Part shown: one piece after another, positions 8,973 to 16,935 of the stretch | Layout: every line of letters begins with the position of its first letter | How positions within the stretch are numbered: position 1 is the stretch's first letter | DNA from: CAYOHG01 sp964465125 | GTDB lineage: Bacteria; Planctomycetota; Phycisphaerae; UBA1845; Fen-1342 | Reading direction: 5' to 3' | DNA length: 64,000 bases | Assembly (NCBI GenBank): GCA_964465125.1 | Contig: CAYXIO010000004.1 | Coordinates: 1 to 64,000 of the forward strand | Made by a program: the position numbers and the translations under genes | The notes under the pieces: model-generated | The model's database searches: none | Told to the model about the DNA's origin: nothing | Seen by the model: only the letters and a program-made list of their open reading frames with translations

Positions 8973-9661
8973 GGCGCCTCCGTCAGCAGCGCGAGGAACT
9001 CGGAAAGCGCCATCGGACCACGATGTCCGCGACCAACTGAGCCGGTCAGCTGAATGCGCGGCCGCTGCCAGACAAATGTCTGCTTCGGATCGCCGACGAG
9101 CAGGGCGGGGCTGTGCCGGCCCCCGTGGTACTCAATGTCCTTACGCCAGCTGCCGTCTTTGGCGTGGCTGTGTTCGGGGCAGGGTGGCTCATAGCTGTCA
9201 GCGGAAAGCGGATCACCCGCGCGATACTCGAACAGGTCGCCTTGCGGGTTCGATTGGGCCACCTTGGCCAGCTTCGTTGCACGCGGCAGCACCTTGCTCT
9301 GCCAAAGATCGCGTTGGCTTGCGAATGCCCAGCCGATTCGCATCAGATAGACCTGGTAGTTCGGGCGGCTGCCGGACTTGCCGCTGAAGCCCGCCAGCCA
9401 GGTGCCGATCCACTGTTCCGGCGAACGGGCCGCGCGCATGCGATGTTTGCAGGTGCAAAGCGTCACGAATCCGCCGGCGAAGTTCGGCGCGGAGCCATGC
9501 TGCTCGAGTTCCGCTCCGTTCAGCCGGATCGTGCGCACCACGTAGAAGCGAACATCGTCCCGCAGCGCTCGACGCAGGTCCTCCAGCGAAGCATCGACGA
9601 TCCAGCGGGGTCCACCGGGAATCGAGAATGGTCTCGCAAGGCAGTTGGAGCAGCTGCTCAT
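8969..9661 (-). CDS. Nmad2-like protein (nucleotide modification associated)
   Basis: This 230-residue protein starts with an ATG preceded by AGGA at a spacing of seven and is the first gene of a two-gene operon with the Nmad3-like gene. The stretch FYVVRTIRLNG, then APNFAGGFVTLCTCK and a later region around HSPALLVGD and TFVWQRPRIQL resemble Nmad2 proteins, which begin with a YVV strand and a PN-x-GG-x-TLxTCK motif. The assignment is from memory of the motif pattern and is weaker than for its partner. Function is unknown; the family is associated with modified or restricted DNA. Several Cys residues (SSCSNC near the start, CTCK) could bind metal. No signal peptide is seen. Confidence 0.55.
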   Translation of the reverse strand: MSSCSNCLARPFSIPGGPRWIVDASLEDLRRALRDDVRFYVVRTIRLNGAELEQHGSAPNFAGGFVTLCTCKHRMRAARSPEQWIGTWLAGFSGKSGSRPNYQVYLMRIGWAFASQRDLWQSKVLPRATKLAKVAQSNPQGDLFEYRAGDPLSADSYEPPCPEHSHAKDGSWRKDIEYHGGRHSPALLVGDPKQTFVWQRPRIQLTGSVGRGHRGPMALSEFLALLTEAP

Positions 9662-9810
9662 CCCTCAATCCTATCCAGCCATGCAGTTGGGTGCGAGGCA
9701 AGGTGCAACCATCGGCCTCTGGAGGCCGGGCGCGAAGGAGGTGGGGCACGATTCCTGCTACGATACGCGCTGAGTTCGACGGATCGTCGTATTCAAAGTC
9801 AGGAGCCGCG

Positions 9811-10362
9811 ATGGATGCCTTCGAATCCCTGATGGAGATGCTCCTGCGGCGCGAGGGGTATTGGACGCAGACAAGTGTCAAGGTCGAGCTGACTGCGGCT
9901 GAGAAGCGACACATCGGCAAGCCATCGTCGCCGCGCTGGGAGATTGACCTGGTCGCCTACAAGGGAAAGACGAACGAAGTGCTTGCGATCGAGTGCAAAT
10001 CCTACCTCGACTCTCCCGGAGTGCGCTTCCAGGACGCTGCCTTCGATCCTCCGGATCGGTACAAGCTGTTCCACGATCAGGTGCTGCGGAAGACCATCCT
10101 CAAGCGGCTGGCCAAGCAGATAGCCGGCCTGGGGCTGGCGCGCCCGAAGCCGAAGGTCACACTCTGCCTGGCGGCCGGGCACATTGCTTCCAGCACCGAC
10201 CGTACCGAACTTGCGCGGCACATGCGCCGAAATGGCTGGCGGTTGTTCGATGAGCCGTGGATCGAAGACCGTCTGCGAGCTGCCGCGAACGCGAAATACG
10301 AGAATGACATCGCCTATGTTGTGGCCAAGATCATCCACCGCAAATCGAAAAGCGCCTCCTGA
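9811..10362 (+). CDS. PD-(D/E)XK nuclease-like protein
   Basis: The product has 183 residues. The ATG at 9811 has AGGAG five bases upstream; the frame is open earlier, but no better start exists. The motif IDLVAY with D46 followed by AIECKSY with E61 and K63 is the D...ExK core of the PD-(D/E)XK fold found in restriction enzymes and repair nucleases. The preceding N-terminal helix and GYWTQT segment fit restriction-endonuclease-like proteins. It is transcribed away from the Nmad pair across a 149-base gap, suggesting a small DNA modification or restriction locus. The target is unknown. It could also be a housekeeping nuclease that happens to sit here. Confidence 0.65.
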   Translation: MDAFESLMEMLLRREGYWTQTSVKVELTAAEKRHIGKPSSPRWEIDLVAYKGKTNEVLAIECKSYLDSPGVRFQDAAFDPPDRYKLFHDQVLRKTILKRLAKQIAGLGLARPKPKVTLCLAAGHIASSTDRTELARHMRRNGWRLFDEPWIEDRLRAAANAKYENDIAYVVAKIIHRKSKSAS

Positions 10363-10659
10363 CTTGAGCCGAGATACGCGGGGCGCACTTCGAGCGGCAA
10401 GCGTATGGAGAGTTGCACGACCCTTCGTACCTTGCGCCGAGCGCAGCCTGGGCGGCGTTTCGGGCGAGCATCCGGAAGTCGACCATAGCCGTCTTGGCCA
10501 GCGAGACTTGTCGAGAACGCCGCGACGCCGATTGACGCGCCGATTTTTTTGCGCGAGAATCGCGGAGGGTGGCTGTCCGACGGGGCAGCGCACGCCTGCC
10601 CGGCTGAGCCGTTTCGCACTCCCGACGGCCATCGGGCGGCGGCCCGTGACTGGTGGTGC
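10363..10659. other. Gap before the integrated element
   Basis: No gene was recognised. At about 10534-10556 there is a GACGCGCCGA followed by a run of seven T and GCGCG; a near-identical motif occurs at about 52246-52267 upstream of the NADH dehydrogenase gene. It may be a weak terminator or promoter element. Confidence 0.3.
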
Positions 10660-11532
10660 ATGATGCCCGACGATTCATCCCTCGCTTCGAATCCCTGCGC
10701 AAATTCGATCGATGACTTCATCGCCCGCACAAAGCGAATGGTCAAGATGTTCGACGACCGAGTCGTGCAGGACTGGGGGCTGAGCGGCAAGGAACTTGAC
10801 GAGAACCGCGCCGAAATCCTCGCCCTGGAAGCGCTGCGTATGCCGTCAATCGCATTCGCGGACCGAAAGGCCGCCGTCGTTAAGGCGCTATGGGCCCTGT
10901 GCGGCAAGTACTTTGAGTGGATTCCCGATCCCGACAGGCGCGAGGCTCGCTGGCCCGACGACCCTGATGTAGTAACGCGAGAATGTCGCAGGGCGATAGC
11001 GGACGCCTATGGAGCAATCCGGGCGCTGGAGCGAATCGCGCACCTGCCGACTGAACCGGGACATACTGGCGATGTGCTGGCGCAGGAGCCCGTGCCGGAT
11101 GTATTGGTCAGACGTGCGACGTCGGCCGGCTCAGACCTCGCGGCCGGCGAGCCTGCCGCCACGGACCGGCTGCTGCAAATCGCGGTGGTTCTGGATGAGT
11201 ATTTGCGAGAAACGGAACCGAACCCCACGACCGGCGGCGAATCGGCGGACATGCCGCCGGGCGCTGAGAACCGGCGACCGACCTCGCAGACGCACAACGC
11301 TGGTTACTGTGTGGCCGATCTGCGCGAGATGGTGGGGCTTAAGAATTCCGCGCTGAACCGGTACGCGAAGGCGGCGAACGTCACGAGGCCGGGGCGCGGG
11401 CAACGGAACTTCCGCTACGCGGCGACCGACGTGCGCGCGATCCTACAAACGATCGTGTGCAACGCTTCCGAAGCCGCATTGCTCAAGCGGTGTGCAACCG
11501 CGCTGCAAAATCTCCCGAAAATCGCCGAATAA
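10660..11532 (+). CDS. Hypothetical protein with C-terminal HTH-like segment
   Basis: The product has about 290 residues from the paired ATG codons at 10660/10663; upstream extension of the frame lacks a ribosome site. The N-terminal two thirds is acidic and helical with no recognised domain (DRVVQDWGLSGKELDENRAE). After a Pro/Gly-rich linker near 11230-11290, the C-terminus YCVADLREMVGLKNSALNRY resembles a winged-helix or excisionase-type DNA-binding unit. It precedes the AlpA-like gene on the same strand and may be regulatory for the element. I do not recognise a family. Confidence 0.55.
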   Translation: MMPDDSSLASNPCANSIDDFIARTKRMVKMFDDRVVQDWGLSGKELDENRAEILALEALRMPSIAFADRKAAVVKALWALCGKYFEWIPDPDRREARWPDDPDVVTRECRRAIADAYGAIRALERIAHLPTEPGHTGDVLAQEPVPDVLVRRATSAGSDLAAGEPAATDRLLQIAVVLDEYLRETEPNPTTGGESADMPPGAENRRPTSQTHNAGYCVADLREMVGLKNSALNRYAKAANVTRPGRGQRNFRYAATDVRAILQTIVCNASEAALLKRCATALQNLPKIAE

Positions 11533-11649
11533 TCGCTTAATCATCATCATATCGCCGCGGGCCGCGAGGCTCTTGCTCATGCGAGCGCGCCTGCTATTCA
11601 TAGGGTGACCGCGAGCAATAGGGCTCGCCCGCGATACATGGGGTACGCG

Positions 11650-11865
11650 ATGAGCGTTTTGTTGACGTACAAGGAGTTGGCCGCGCGCGTGCGGCTCTCG
11701 GTCCCAATGCTCAGGAAGATGCTGGCCGATGGTCGCTTCGGACCGGCGCCGGTGAGGTTTGGCCGCGCGGTGCGGTTCAACCCGGATGAGGTGAGCGCTT
11801 GGCTGGCGGCTGGAGCCCCTGATCGGCGGAGTTGGGAGAAGCAACGCGCCGGGGCCCGCCCGTGA
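11650..11865 (+). CDS. AlpA/excisionase-like helix-turn-helix protein
   Basis: The product has about 71 residues from the ATG at 11650, which has GGGG seven bases upstream; ATG 11638 and 11605 are alternatives. LLTYKELAARVRLSVPMLRKM followed by VRFGRAVRFNPDEVSAWL is the MerR-like HTH with wing typical of AlpA and Xis proteins that direct integrase or regulate element genes. Its end overlaps the start of the primase-like gene by four bases, so the two are coupled. Usual size for this family. Confidence 0.75.
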   Translation: MSVLLTYKELAARVRLSVPMLRKMLADGRFGPAPVRFGRAVRFNPDEVSAWLAAGAPDRRSWEKQRAGARP

Positions 11866-12704
11866 GCTGGTCTCGCGTGTCACCCACGAGGCCCTGCCCG
11901 ATCTGCTTGCGGCCGGACTGGTGCCTGATCGCGTCCGACGGCGGCGCGGTGATCTGCGCGCGAACCGAAAGCAGCAAGCGCGCGGGCGAGGCTGGCTGGC
12001 TGCATCGCCTCCATCATGGAGGGCGGCGCCCGGCGATGGCGCTGGCGCGGCGACCTGTACCATGCGCGCCGACGAGCGACTTCGCTGAGCTGGCGGCGCG
12101 ATTCCAGCGGGCGGTGAACCCGCTGGCGCTAATTCGACTCGCGTCCACGTTGGGCGTGTCGCGCACCTCACTCCTGCGGCTCAACATCGGCTTCGACGGC
12201 GCGGCCTGGACGTTTCCGATGCAGGACGCCAATGGACCCGTTGTCGGCATCCGTAGACGCTTCGAGGACGGGCGCAAGCTTTCGGTGAAGGGCGGACACG
12301 AAGCGCTGTTCGTCCCCCGCGACCTGGATTCCGAGGGCGCAATCTACATCTGCGAAGGTCCGACGGACACGGCGGCGCTGCTGATGATTGGGCTCGAAGC
12401 GGTTGGGCGCCCTTCATGCAGTGGCGCCGCCGCGATGACCTGCGAGCTGCTGCACGGCCGCAACGTCGTGTTGGTCGCAGACTCGGACGAACCCGGACAA
12501 CGTGGAGCTGAGGCGCTCGGTCGCGGTCTCGCTCGATGCTGTCGCGACGTGCGGATCATCGCGCCGCCCGCCGGCGTGAAAGACGCGCGCGAGTGGGTGC
12601 GCCGAGGCGCTCGCCGCGAGGACGTTGAACGCGCTGCAAACGAGGCTGCGCCGGTCCCGTATTTCAGCGCTCGCGCGCTCCAAGCGATCGGGGGTGCGCG
12701 GTGA
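11862..12704 (+). CDS. TOPRIM domain primase-like protein
   Basis: The product has about 280 residues. I chose GTG 11862 because it overlaps the preceding stop as GTGA; a TTG at 11832 is also in frame. The N-terminus has a CPIC zinc-binding pair near residues 12-15 and a second Cys near residue 32. The C-terminal half has the TOPRIM signature: YICEGPTDTAAL with E165 as the acidic residue and VVLVADSDEPGQRG with D207 and D209 for metal binding. This is the architecture of the primase part of phage and plasmid replication proteins, shortened and without a helicase. The next gene overlaps by four bases and may supply the ATPase function. Confidence 0.8.
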   Translation: MSWSRVSPTRPCPICLRPDWCLIASDGGAVICARTESSKRAGEAGWLHRLHHGGRRPAMALARRPVPCAPTSDFAELAARFQRAVNPLALIRLASTLGVSRTSLLRLNIGFDGAAWTFPMQDANGPVVGIRRRFEDGRKLSVKGGHEALFVPRDLDSEGAIYICEGPTDTAALLMIGLEAVGRPSCSGAAAMTCELLHGRNVVLVADSDEPGQRGAEALGRGLARCCRDVRIIAPPAGVKDAREWVRRGARREDVERAANEAAPVPYFSARALQAIGGAR

Positions 12705-14143
12705 TCGAGTGGCGGCCTTTCCCGGTGGACTTGCTACCGGACGCGGCGCGGCGTTTCGTTATCGAGACGGCCGGCGCGCTCGACTGCGATGCGGCGATGG
12801 TTGCGCTGCCGGCGCTGGCCGTGCTCGGCGGCGCGATCGGAGCGGCGCGGGCGATCGAGCTGAAGCCAAGTTGGCGCGAGTTTCCGATCGTATGGGCGGC
12901 GATCGTCGCGCGCTCCGGCTCTTCGAAATCCTCCGCGATGGACGCGGCCCTGGCGCCCCTGCGCGACGCTCAGGCGGTCGCGCTCCATGACTATGCGGCG
13001 GCGGAGCGGGAGCACCAGCGCGCGGCGTTGGAGTACGAGCGGTCGCTCGCAGTGTGGAAGCGCTCAAAGGCCGGTGAGCCGCCCGAGCCGCCCGAGGCGC
13101 CGACGGCGGCGCGGTACGTTGTGAGCGACACCACCGTCGAAGCGCTCGCGCCGCTGCTCCTGCAAAACCCACGCGGGCTGCTGCTCGCGCGCGACGAATT
13201 GTCCGCATGGCTGCGCGGCTTCGATCAATACCGAGCGCGTGGCCGTGGCGGCGACGCGGCGGCGTGGCTTGAACTGCATCGCGGCGGCTCATTAATCGTG
13301 GATCGGAAGACCGGAACCCCCAGGACAGTTCATGTCCGACGTGCGGCCGTGTCGGTCGCCGGAACAATTCAGCCTGGCGTGCTGGCGGGGGCGCTGACCT
13401 GCGAACACTGGGAGAGTGGATTCGCGGCAAGGTTGCTGCTTGCGGCGCCGCCAACAAAGGTGAAGCGATGGACCGATCGCACCCCGTCGCGCGACGCGCT
13501 GACGACATATGGCGGGATCGTTCGCGAGCTGCTTCGTCTTGATTTCAGCGGCGACGGCGAGCCGATCGCGTTCCGGTTGACGCCCGAGGCGCACGACGAA
13601 TGGGTCCGCTGGTATGACGAGATGGGCGAGCGACAGGCGGATGCTGGCGATGATCGCGAGGCGGCGGCGCTCTCGAAGCTGGAAGCCTACGGCGCCAGGT
13701 TGGCTCTCATTCACGCGTTGGCCGAGAACCCCGCCGCCGATGCGGTCAACGCCGACGCGATCCGGGCCGGATGCGGCTTGGCGGACTGGTTCGGGCATGA
13801 AGCAGAGCGCGTGTACGGGCTGCTCGGCGAGACCGACGAAGATCGTGCAGCCCGCGAGCTGGTGGATTGGGTGAAGCGGCGCGGCGGCTCGTGCTCGGCG
13901 CGTGATCTCTCGTGTTCAGGGCCTCGGCGGTTCCGCGGCGACGCCGACGTCGCCGAGGCCGCGCTCAACACGCTCGTCAATGCCGGGCGCGGCGCGTGGC
14001 AGGACTCACCCCCTGGACCTGGACGCCCGTCGCGGACGTTCCGGTTGCTGGCAACCCCAGCGGCGGAACCAGAGGCCAACGGGCAGGCGCCCGAGGATAA
14101 CGGCGAGCCCGCGGCGGTCGCGATGGAACGGATCGAAGTATGA
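12701..14143 (+). CDS. DUF3987 family protein, replication-associated ATPase-like
   Basis: The product has 480 residues from GTG 12701, which overlaps the primase-like stop as GTGA. The N-terminal PFPVDLLPDAARRFV and the following AMVALPALAVLGGAIGAAR match the start of DUF3987 proteins of phages and integrated elements. A P-loop-like stretch ARSGSSKSSAM near residues 70-80 takes the place of the Walker A motif. A long charged linker (residues 85-135) is followed by YVVSDTTVEAL and LLARDELSAWL, typical of the family. It probably works with the TOPRIM protein in element DNA replication; no direct activity is known to me for the family. Confidence 0.75.
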   Translation: MIEWRPFPVDLLPDAARRFVIETAGALDCDAAMVALPALAVLGGAIGAARAIELKPSWREFPIVWAAIVARSGSSKSSAMDAALAPLRDAQAVALHDYAAAEREHQRAALEYERSLAVWKRSKAGEPPEPPEAPTAARYVVSDTTVEALAPLLLQNPRGLLLARDELSAWLRGFDQYRARGRGGDAAAWLELHRGGSLIVDRKTGTPRTVHVRRAAVSVAGTIQPGVLAGALTCEHWESGFAARLLLAAPPTKVKRWTDRTPSRDALTTYGGIVRELLRLDFSGDGEPIAFRLTPEAHDEWVRWYDEMGERQADAGDDREAAALSKLEAYGARLALIHALAENPAADAVNADAIRAGCGLADWFGHEAERVYGLLGETDEDRAARELVDWVKRRGGSCSARDLSCSGPRRFRGDADVAEAALNTLVNAGRGAWQDSPPGPGRPSRTFRLLATPAAEPEANGQAPEDNGEPAAVAMERIEV

Positions 14144-14613
14144 CCCCGGCCGACCTTATCCGAGACCTCACCGAACGCGGTGCGACCCTGACACCCCGTG
14201 GAGACCGGATCGTGGTCGACGCCCCCCAGGGGGTTGTGACGCCCGAGATTCGCGCCCGTCTCGCAGAGCTGAAGCCCGAGCTCCTGAGGCTGCTGTCCCG
14301 GACCGACGACGCCCTGGACGCCGGCAGCAAAGCCCCCCCGGATTCGGGGGGGGCTGGCAGCAAAACCCCTCGAATTGCTGGGGAAAACCGAATTTTGATT
14401 CCGCATCCAGTGAATGCAGTGCCTCGCGAACTGTCGTATCGGAATCGCATCGCAACCGGTATCGTCAATCGCGGATGGACCCCGGGGGGATGGGCGGCAC
14501 GGCTCCGTCAACTGGCCGAACGGTGCGAGGGTATGCATCCCGATCGCGCGGCGGAACTGCGGGCGTGGGCGGGGGCGGTAGAGCGGCGGTACGGGCTGGG
14601 GGGCGGAGCGTGA
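14140..14613 (+). CDS. TubC N-terminal docking-domain-like protein
   Basis: The product has 157 residues and starts in an ATGA overlap with the DUF3987 gene. Residues 1-50 (LIRDLTERGATL, GDRIVVDAPQGVVTPEIR, ELLRLL) follow the pattern of the TubC docking fold, a small dimeric unit better known from NRPS/PKS assembly lines but also often seen in element operons next to primases. The middle is low complexity and contains a strong GC hairpin; the end is a helical WAARLRQLAERCEGM region. The role in the element is unknown. Confidence 0.6.
   Translation: MTPADLIRDLTERGATLTPRGDRIVVDAPQGVVTPEIRARLAELKPELLRLLSRTDDALDAGSKAPPDSGGAGSKTPRIAGENRILIPHPVNAVPRELSYRNRIATGIVNRGWTPGGWAARLRQLAERCEGMHPDRAAELRAWAGAVERRYGLGGGA
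14331..14355. repeat. GC hairpin inserted within a coding region
   Basis: AGCCCCCCCG and CGGGGGGGGCT arms enclose a GATT loop, flanked on both sides by similar GGCAGCAAA-CCCC stretches. It lies in frame within the TubC-like gene and encodes Pro/Gly-rich residues. There is no T-run, so it is not an ordinary terminator. Confidence 0.6.
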
Positions 14614-14619
14614 TCGGGG

Positions 14620-14648
14620 TTGCACGGTGTCGAAACTGGCGTTATGCT
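14620..14648 (+). promoter_or_regulatory. Promoter-like TTGCAC-N17-TATGCT before the small HTH gene
   Basis: The boxes are 17 bases apart, and the predicted transcription start falls at or next to the ATG at 14655. A leaderless mRNA for the HTH gene would follow. It is read from the sequence only. Confidence 0.45.
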
Positions 14649-14654
14649 CCCGAC

Positions 14655-14855
14655 ATGACGATTCGAGGCGCAATCTTGGCGGAAGTGAAACGGCGTGGCT
14701 GGTCGGGCTACCGGCTGTCGAAGGAAAGCGGGCTGCCGCTGCGCGTGGCGCAGCGCTACGTCTCTGGCGAGACGGACCTGCGGGCCGAACGTGCGGGAAA
14801 GCTGCTGACGCTGCTGGGCTACGAGTTGCGGCGCAAGCCGACGAAAGGGGCCTGA
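14655..14855 (+). CDS. Small XRE-like helix-turn-helix protein
   Basis: This 66-residue protein reads MTIRGAILAEVKRRG, then YRLSKESGLPLRVAQRYVSG, a clear HTH of the lambda-repressor/XRE type, then a short basic tail. It starts right after a promoter-like sequence and ends one base before the integrase GTG start, so it probably shares a transcript with the integrase and may control it. No dimerisation domain is present. Confidence 0.7.
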   Translation: MTIRGAILAEVKRRGWSGYRLSKESGLPLRVAQRYVSGETDLRAERAGKLLTLLGYELRRKPTKGA

Positions 14856-14856
14856 C

Positions 14857-16176
14857 GTGGCGACAATGACTTTACGCGACGGCGTGCATGTCGTGCAGAT
14901 TGTCGGGCTCGATCGCGAGCGCAAGACAATCAGGCTTTCGGGCATCGGCGAGCGAGACGCCAAGCGCTGCAAGTTGCGGATCGAGGACTTGCTATCGGCT
15001 CGGCGAGGGAACGCGGCGCCGTCGCCAGAACTCGCGGCGTGGCTCGCTGGTTTACCCGATGACCTGTATGCGAAGCTGGCGCGTGCGGGGCTCTGTGATC
15101 CACGACCGGACAGGGCCCAGGCGGACGGGCCGACGCTGGGCGAGTTTCTGACCAAGTACACCCACGCCCTATCGGTGAAGGATTCGACTAAGACCTTCGT
15201 CGGGCACACGGTGCGCAACCTGCGCGATTTCTTCGGCGAGCAACGGGCGTTGCGAAGCATCGCGGCATCGGGCGCGGACAGTTGGCGGGCGTGGCTCGTG
15301 ATTGACGAGAAGCTCGCGCCGGCAACCGTGTCGAGGCGTGTGCGATGCGCAAGGACGATTTGGCGCAAGGCGATCCGCTGGGAACTCCTCGAAGCGAATC
15401 CATTCGAGGGTATGCGAACCGGGCTCGCGGTGAACGAAGCCCGGAAGCAATTCGTGTCGTGCGACGTGATCGCTCGCGTGCTGGAAGCTGCGCCGGATGC
15501 TGAGTGGCGGGCGATCATCGGGTTATCGCGATTCGGGGGGCTACGCTGCCCGAGCGAGGTACTGGCGCTGCGGTGGCATGACCTGGACTGGGATCGCGGA
15601 ACGATCCGTGTGCGCAGCATCAAGACCGAGCATCATGCCGGGCGCGGCGAGCGTGTAATCCCGATGTTCGCCAGACTGCGCCCGCTGCTGCTGGCGGCGT
15701 TCGATGCTGCGCCCGACGGTGCTGAGTATGTCATTACGAAATCGCGCGACCCTGGCGTGAACTGGCGTACGACGTTTGAGAAGATCATCGACAAGGCCGG
15801 TGTCGAGGCGTGGCCGAAGTTGTTCCACAACCTGAGGGCGAGCTTCGAATCCGAGTTGATGCGCGAGTACGACCTGGCGACCGTCTGCAGGTGGACCGGA
15901 CACACTCCGAGCGTCGCGGCGACGCACTACGCCATGTCCGTGGACCTGGACGCGGACTTCCGCCGGGCTACTGGGCTGGAACCCGCACACGAAGCGCTGC
16001 ACAAGGCGCTGCACGCTGGCGCGAAATCGAGCGCAACAGAAGGAAACGACGAAAACACCCAAAACGCTAAGCGCACGCCATTGCGCGAGATAGCGTCCGG
16101 TGATGCTCTATCACCAAGTACGGAAAATGTTAGGATGGGCCCAGTTGGACTCGAACCAACGACCAGCAGATTATGA
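14857..16176 (+). CDS. Tyrosine recombinase (phage-type integrase)
   Basis: The product has 439 residues from GTG 14857 (ATG 14866 is possible). It would catalyse site-specific integration and excision of the element. All catalytic residues are in place: R230 (GLRCPSE), K256 (SIKTEHH), H324 and R327 (LFHNLRAS), H349 (RWTGHT) and the nucleophile Y358 (THYAMS). An N-terminal core-binding SAM-like domain covers about residues 90-190. The last 13 residues, MGPVGLEPTTSRL, are read from antisense tRNA sequence, and the TGA stop overlaps the anticodon position. This shows that the gene end was set by insertion into the tRNA. Confidence 0.93.
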   Translation: MATMTLRDGVHVVQIVGLDRERKTIRLSGIGERDAKRCKLRIEDLLSARRGNAAPSPELAAWLAGLPDDLYAKLARAGLCDPRPDRAQADGPTLGEFLTKYTHALSVKDSTKTFVGHTVRNLRDFFGEQRALRSIAASGADSWRAWLVIDEKLAPATVSRRVRCARTIWRKAIRWELLEANPFEGMRTGLAVNEARKQFVSCDVIARVLEAAPDAEWRAIIGLSRFGGLRCPSEVLALRWHDLDWDRGTIRVRSIKTEHHAGRGERVIPMFARLRPLLLAAFDAAPDGAEYVITKSRDPGVNWRTTFEKIIDKAGVEAWPKLFHNLRASFESELMREYDLATVCRWTGHTPSVAATHYAMSVDLDADFRRATGLEPAHEALHKALHAGAKSSATEGNDENTQNAKRTPLREIASGDALSPSTENVRMGPVGLEPTTSRL

Positions 16177-16209
16177 GTCCGCCGCTCTGACCACCTGAGC
16201 TATGGGCCC
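16136..16209 (-). tRNA. tRNA with CAU anticodon, probably tRNA-Ile2
   Basis: A full cloverleaf is visible: acceptor GGGCCCA/TGGGCCC, D arm around TAGCTCAGGTGGTCAGAGC, anticodon loop CTCATAA, and T arm GTTGG-TTCGAGT-CCAAC, with discriminator A and no encoded CCA. The CAU anticodon fits elongator Met or the lysidine-modified Ile. C4-G69 and C5-G68 pairs match E. coli tRNA-Ile2 rather than tRNA-Met, so I favour Ile2. It is the attachment site of the adjacent integrase. Confidence 0.9.
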
Positions 16210-16438
16210 GCGGAGCGTTAGCTGGCTCGAACCGCACGCGCGCGGCCGCAACGGGGGGCGCTCGGCTGCGCGCGCAGGCCATCACCTTGTGCATGATACC
16301 CGGCTCGTCGGCGCGAACAACCGAAGCGCCGTCCAGCCGCCCAGGTTCGGATGGACGGATCGAGGAGCCGCGGGCAGTAGTCGGCAGTGAACACGGTCGC
16401 CGACGGACCGACCCCGCGCCCGTGCCGTCGCTCGGTGC

Positions 16439-16582
16439 GAGAGCGCGCCGCGCTACGCGCGCTGCCGACACGGCAGTGGCACCCGGCTACCCGGGTCCAC
16501 CGGTTGGAAACCGGTGCCGCAGATTGACGGGTTGAAAACTGGTGCCACAGTAAGTCCGACCGCTTGGAAATCGGCGCCATAA
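16439..16582. repeat. Cluster of palindromic GGTTGAAAACCGGTG units, copy 1
   Basis: Three units of the form CCGGTTGGAAACCGGTGCCGCAG are followed by one ending in CGGCGCC. The preceding 70 bases (GCTACGCGCGCTGCC, then CGGCAGTGGCACCCGG) recur at 16936-17008 as a direct repeat. The stretch 16210-16438 before it holds no gene I recognise. Confidence 0.75.
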
Positions 16583-16766
16583 TCGATCCACTGGTCGGAA
16601 GCGTTGCGGTTACCCGCTTCGCCGCCCCGCGAGGGGCGGATGAGTGTAGCCACGGGTGGAGGTCCCGGTACGCCGGGACCGGAACCCGTGGATGCTGTCG
16701 ACTCAGCGTTCCAGCCCCGTGAGGGGCTGAGGAATCTCCGGAAGCACCGCGTCGATTCCGCCGGGT
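16583..16766 (+). repeat. 184-bp multi-hairpin repeat, copy A
   Basis: It matches the reverse complement of 21205-21388 at all but one position that I compared. It contains nested palindromes: CGCCCCGCGAGGGGCG, a CCACGGGT...ACCCGTGG stem enclosing GGTCCCGG-TACG-CCGGGACC, and CAGCCCCGTGAGGGGCTG. The AGCGTTCCAGCCCC-type motif resembles REP-like elements common in planctomycetes and relatives. No coding capacity is likely. Confidence 0.85.
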
Positions 16767-16935
16767 GCCGTGCCGACGGCTTGGCGTCGGCATGCGTCCG
16801 CGCGAGCCAATCGTTGAGGGAGACGTATTTGGACACGATGCCCGCCGAGGGTCCAGCCTGAGGAGCTGTCCCGCCCCGGCGGAACCGCATGCTTACGCCG
16901 CGGACGGCGAAATGCCACCTGCCACCCGCCACCCG

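Larger units (their letters stand above)
10660..16209 (+). mobile_element. Putative tRNA-integrated genetic element
   Basis: The segment runs on the plus strand: a hypothetical gene, an AlpA-like DNA-binding gene, TOPRIM primase-like, DUF3987, TubC-docking-like, a small HTH gene and a tyrosine recombinase ending inside a tRNA. Several genes overlap by four bases. Integrase beside a tRNA with replication-type genes is typical of phage satellites and integrative elements. There are no capsid, tail or conjugation genes in view. The left limit is only a guess at the first gene of the series; no duplicate of the tRNA 3' end was found to the left, so the element may be larger (including the Nmad or RHS genes) or decayed. 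Confidence 0.55.

Noticed and set aside
14331..14355. GC hairpin as a transcription terminator
   Set aside because: It lies within a reading frame, has no T run and the operon continues past it.
16263..16360. Minus-strand peptide with VVRADEPGIMHKVM resembling an ACT domain
   Set aside because: The match is one short segment with no supporting frame, start or second motif.
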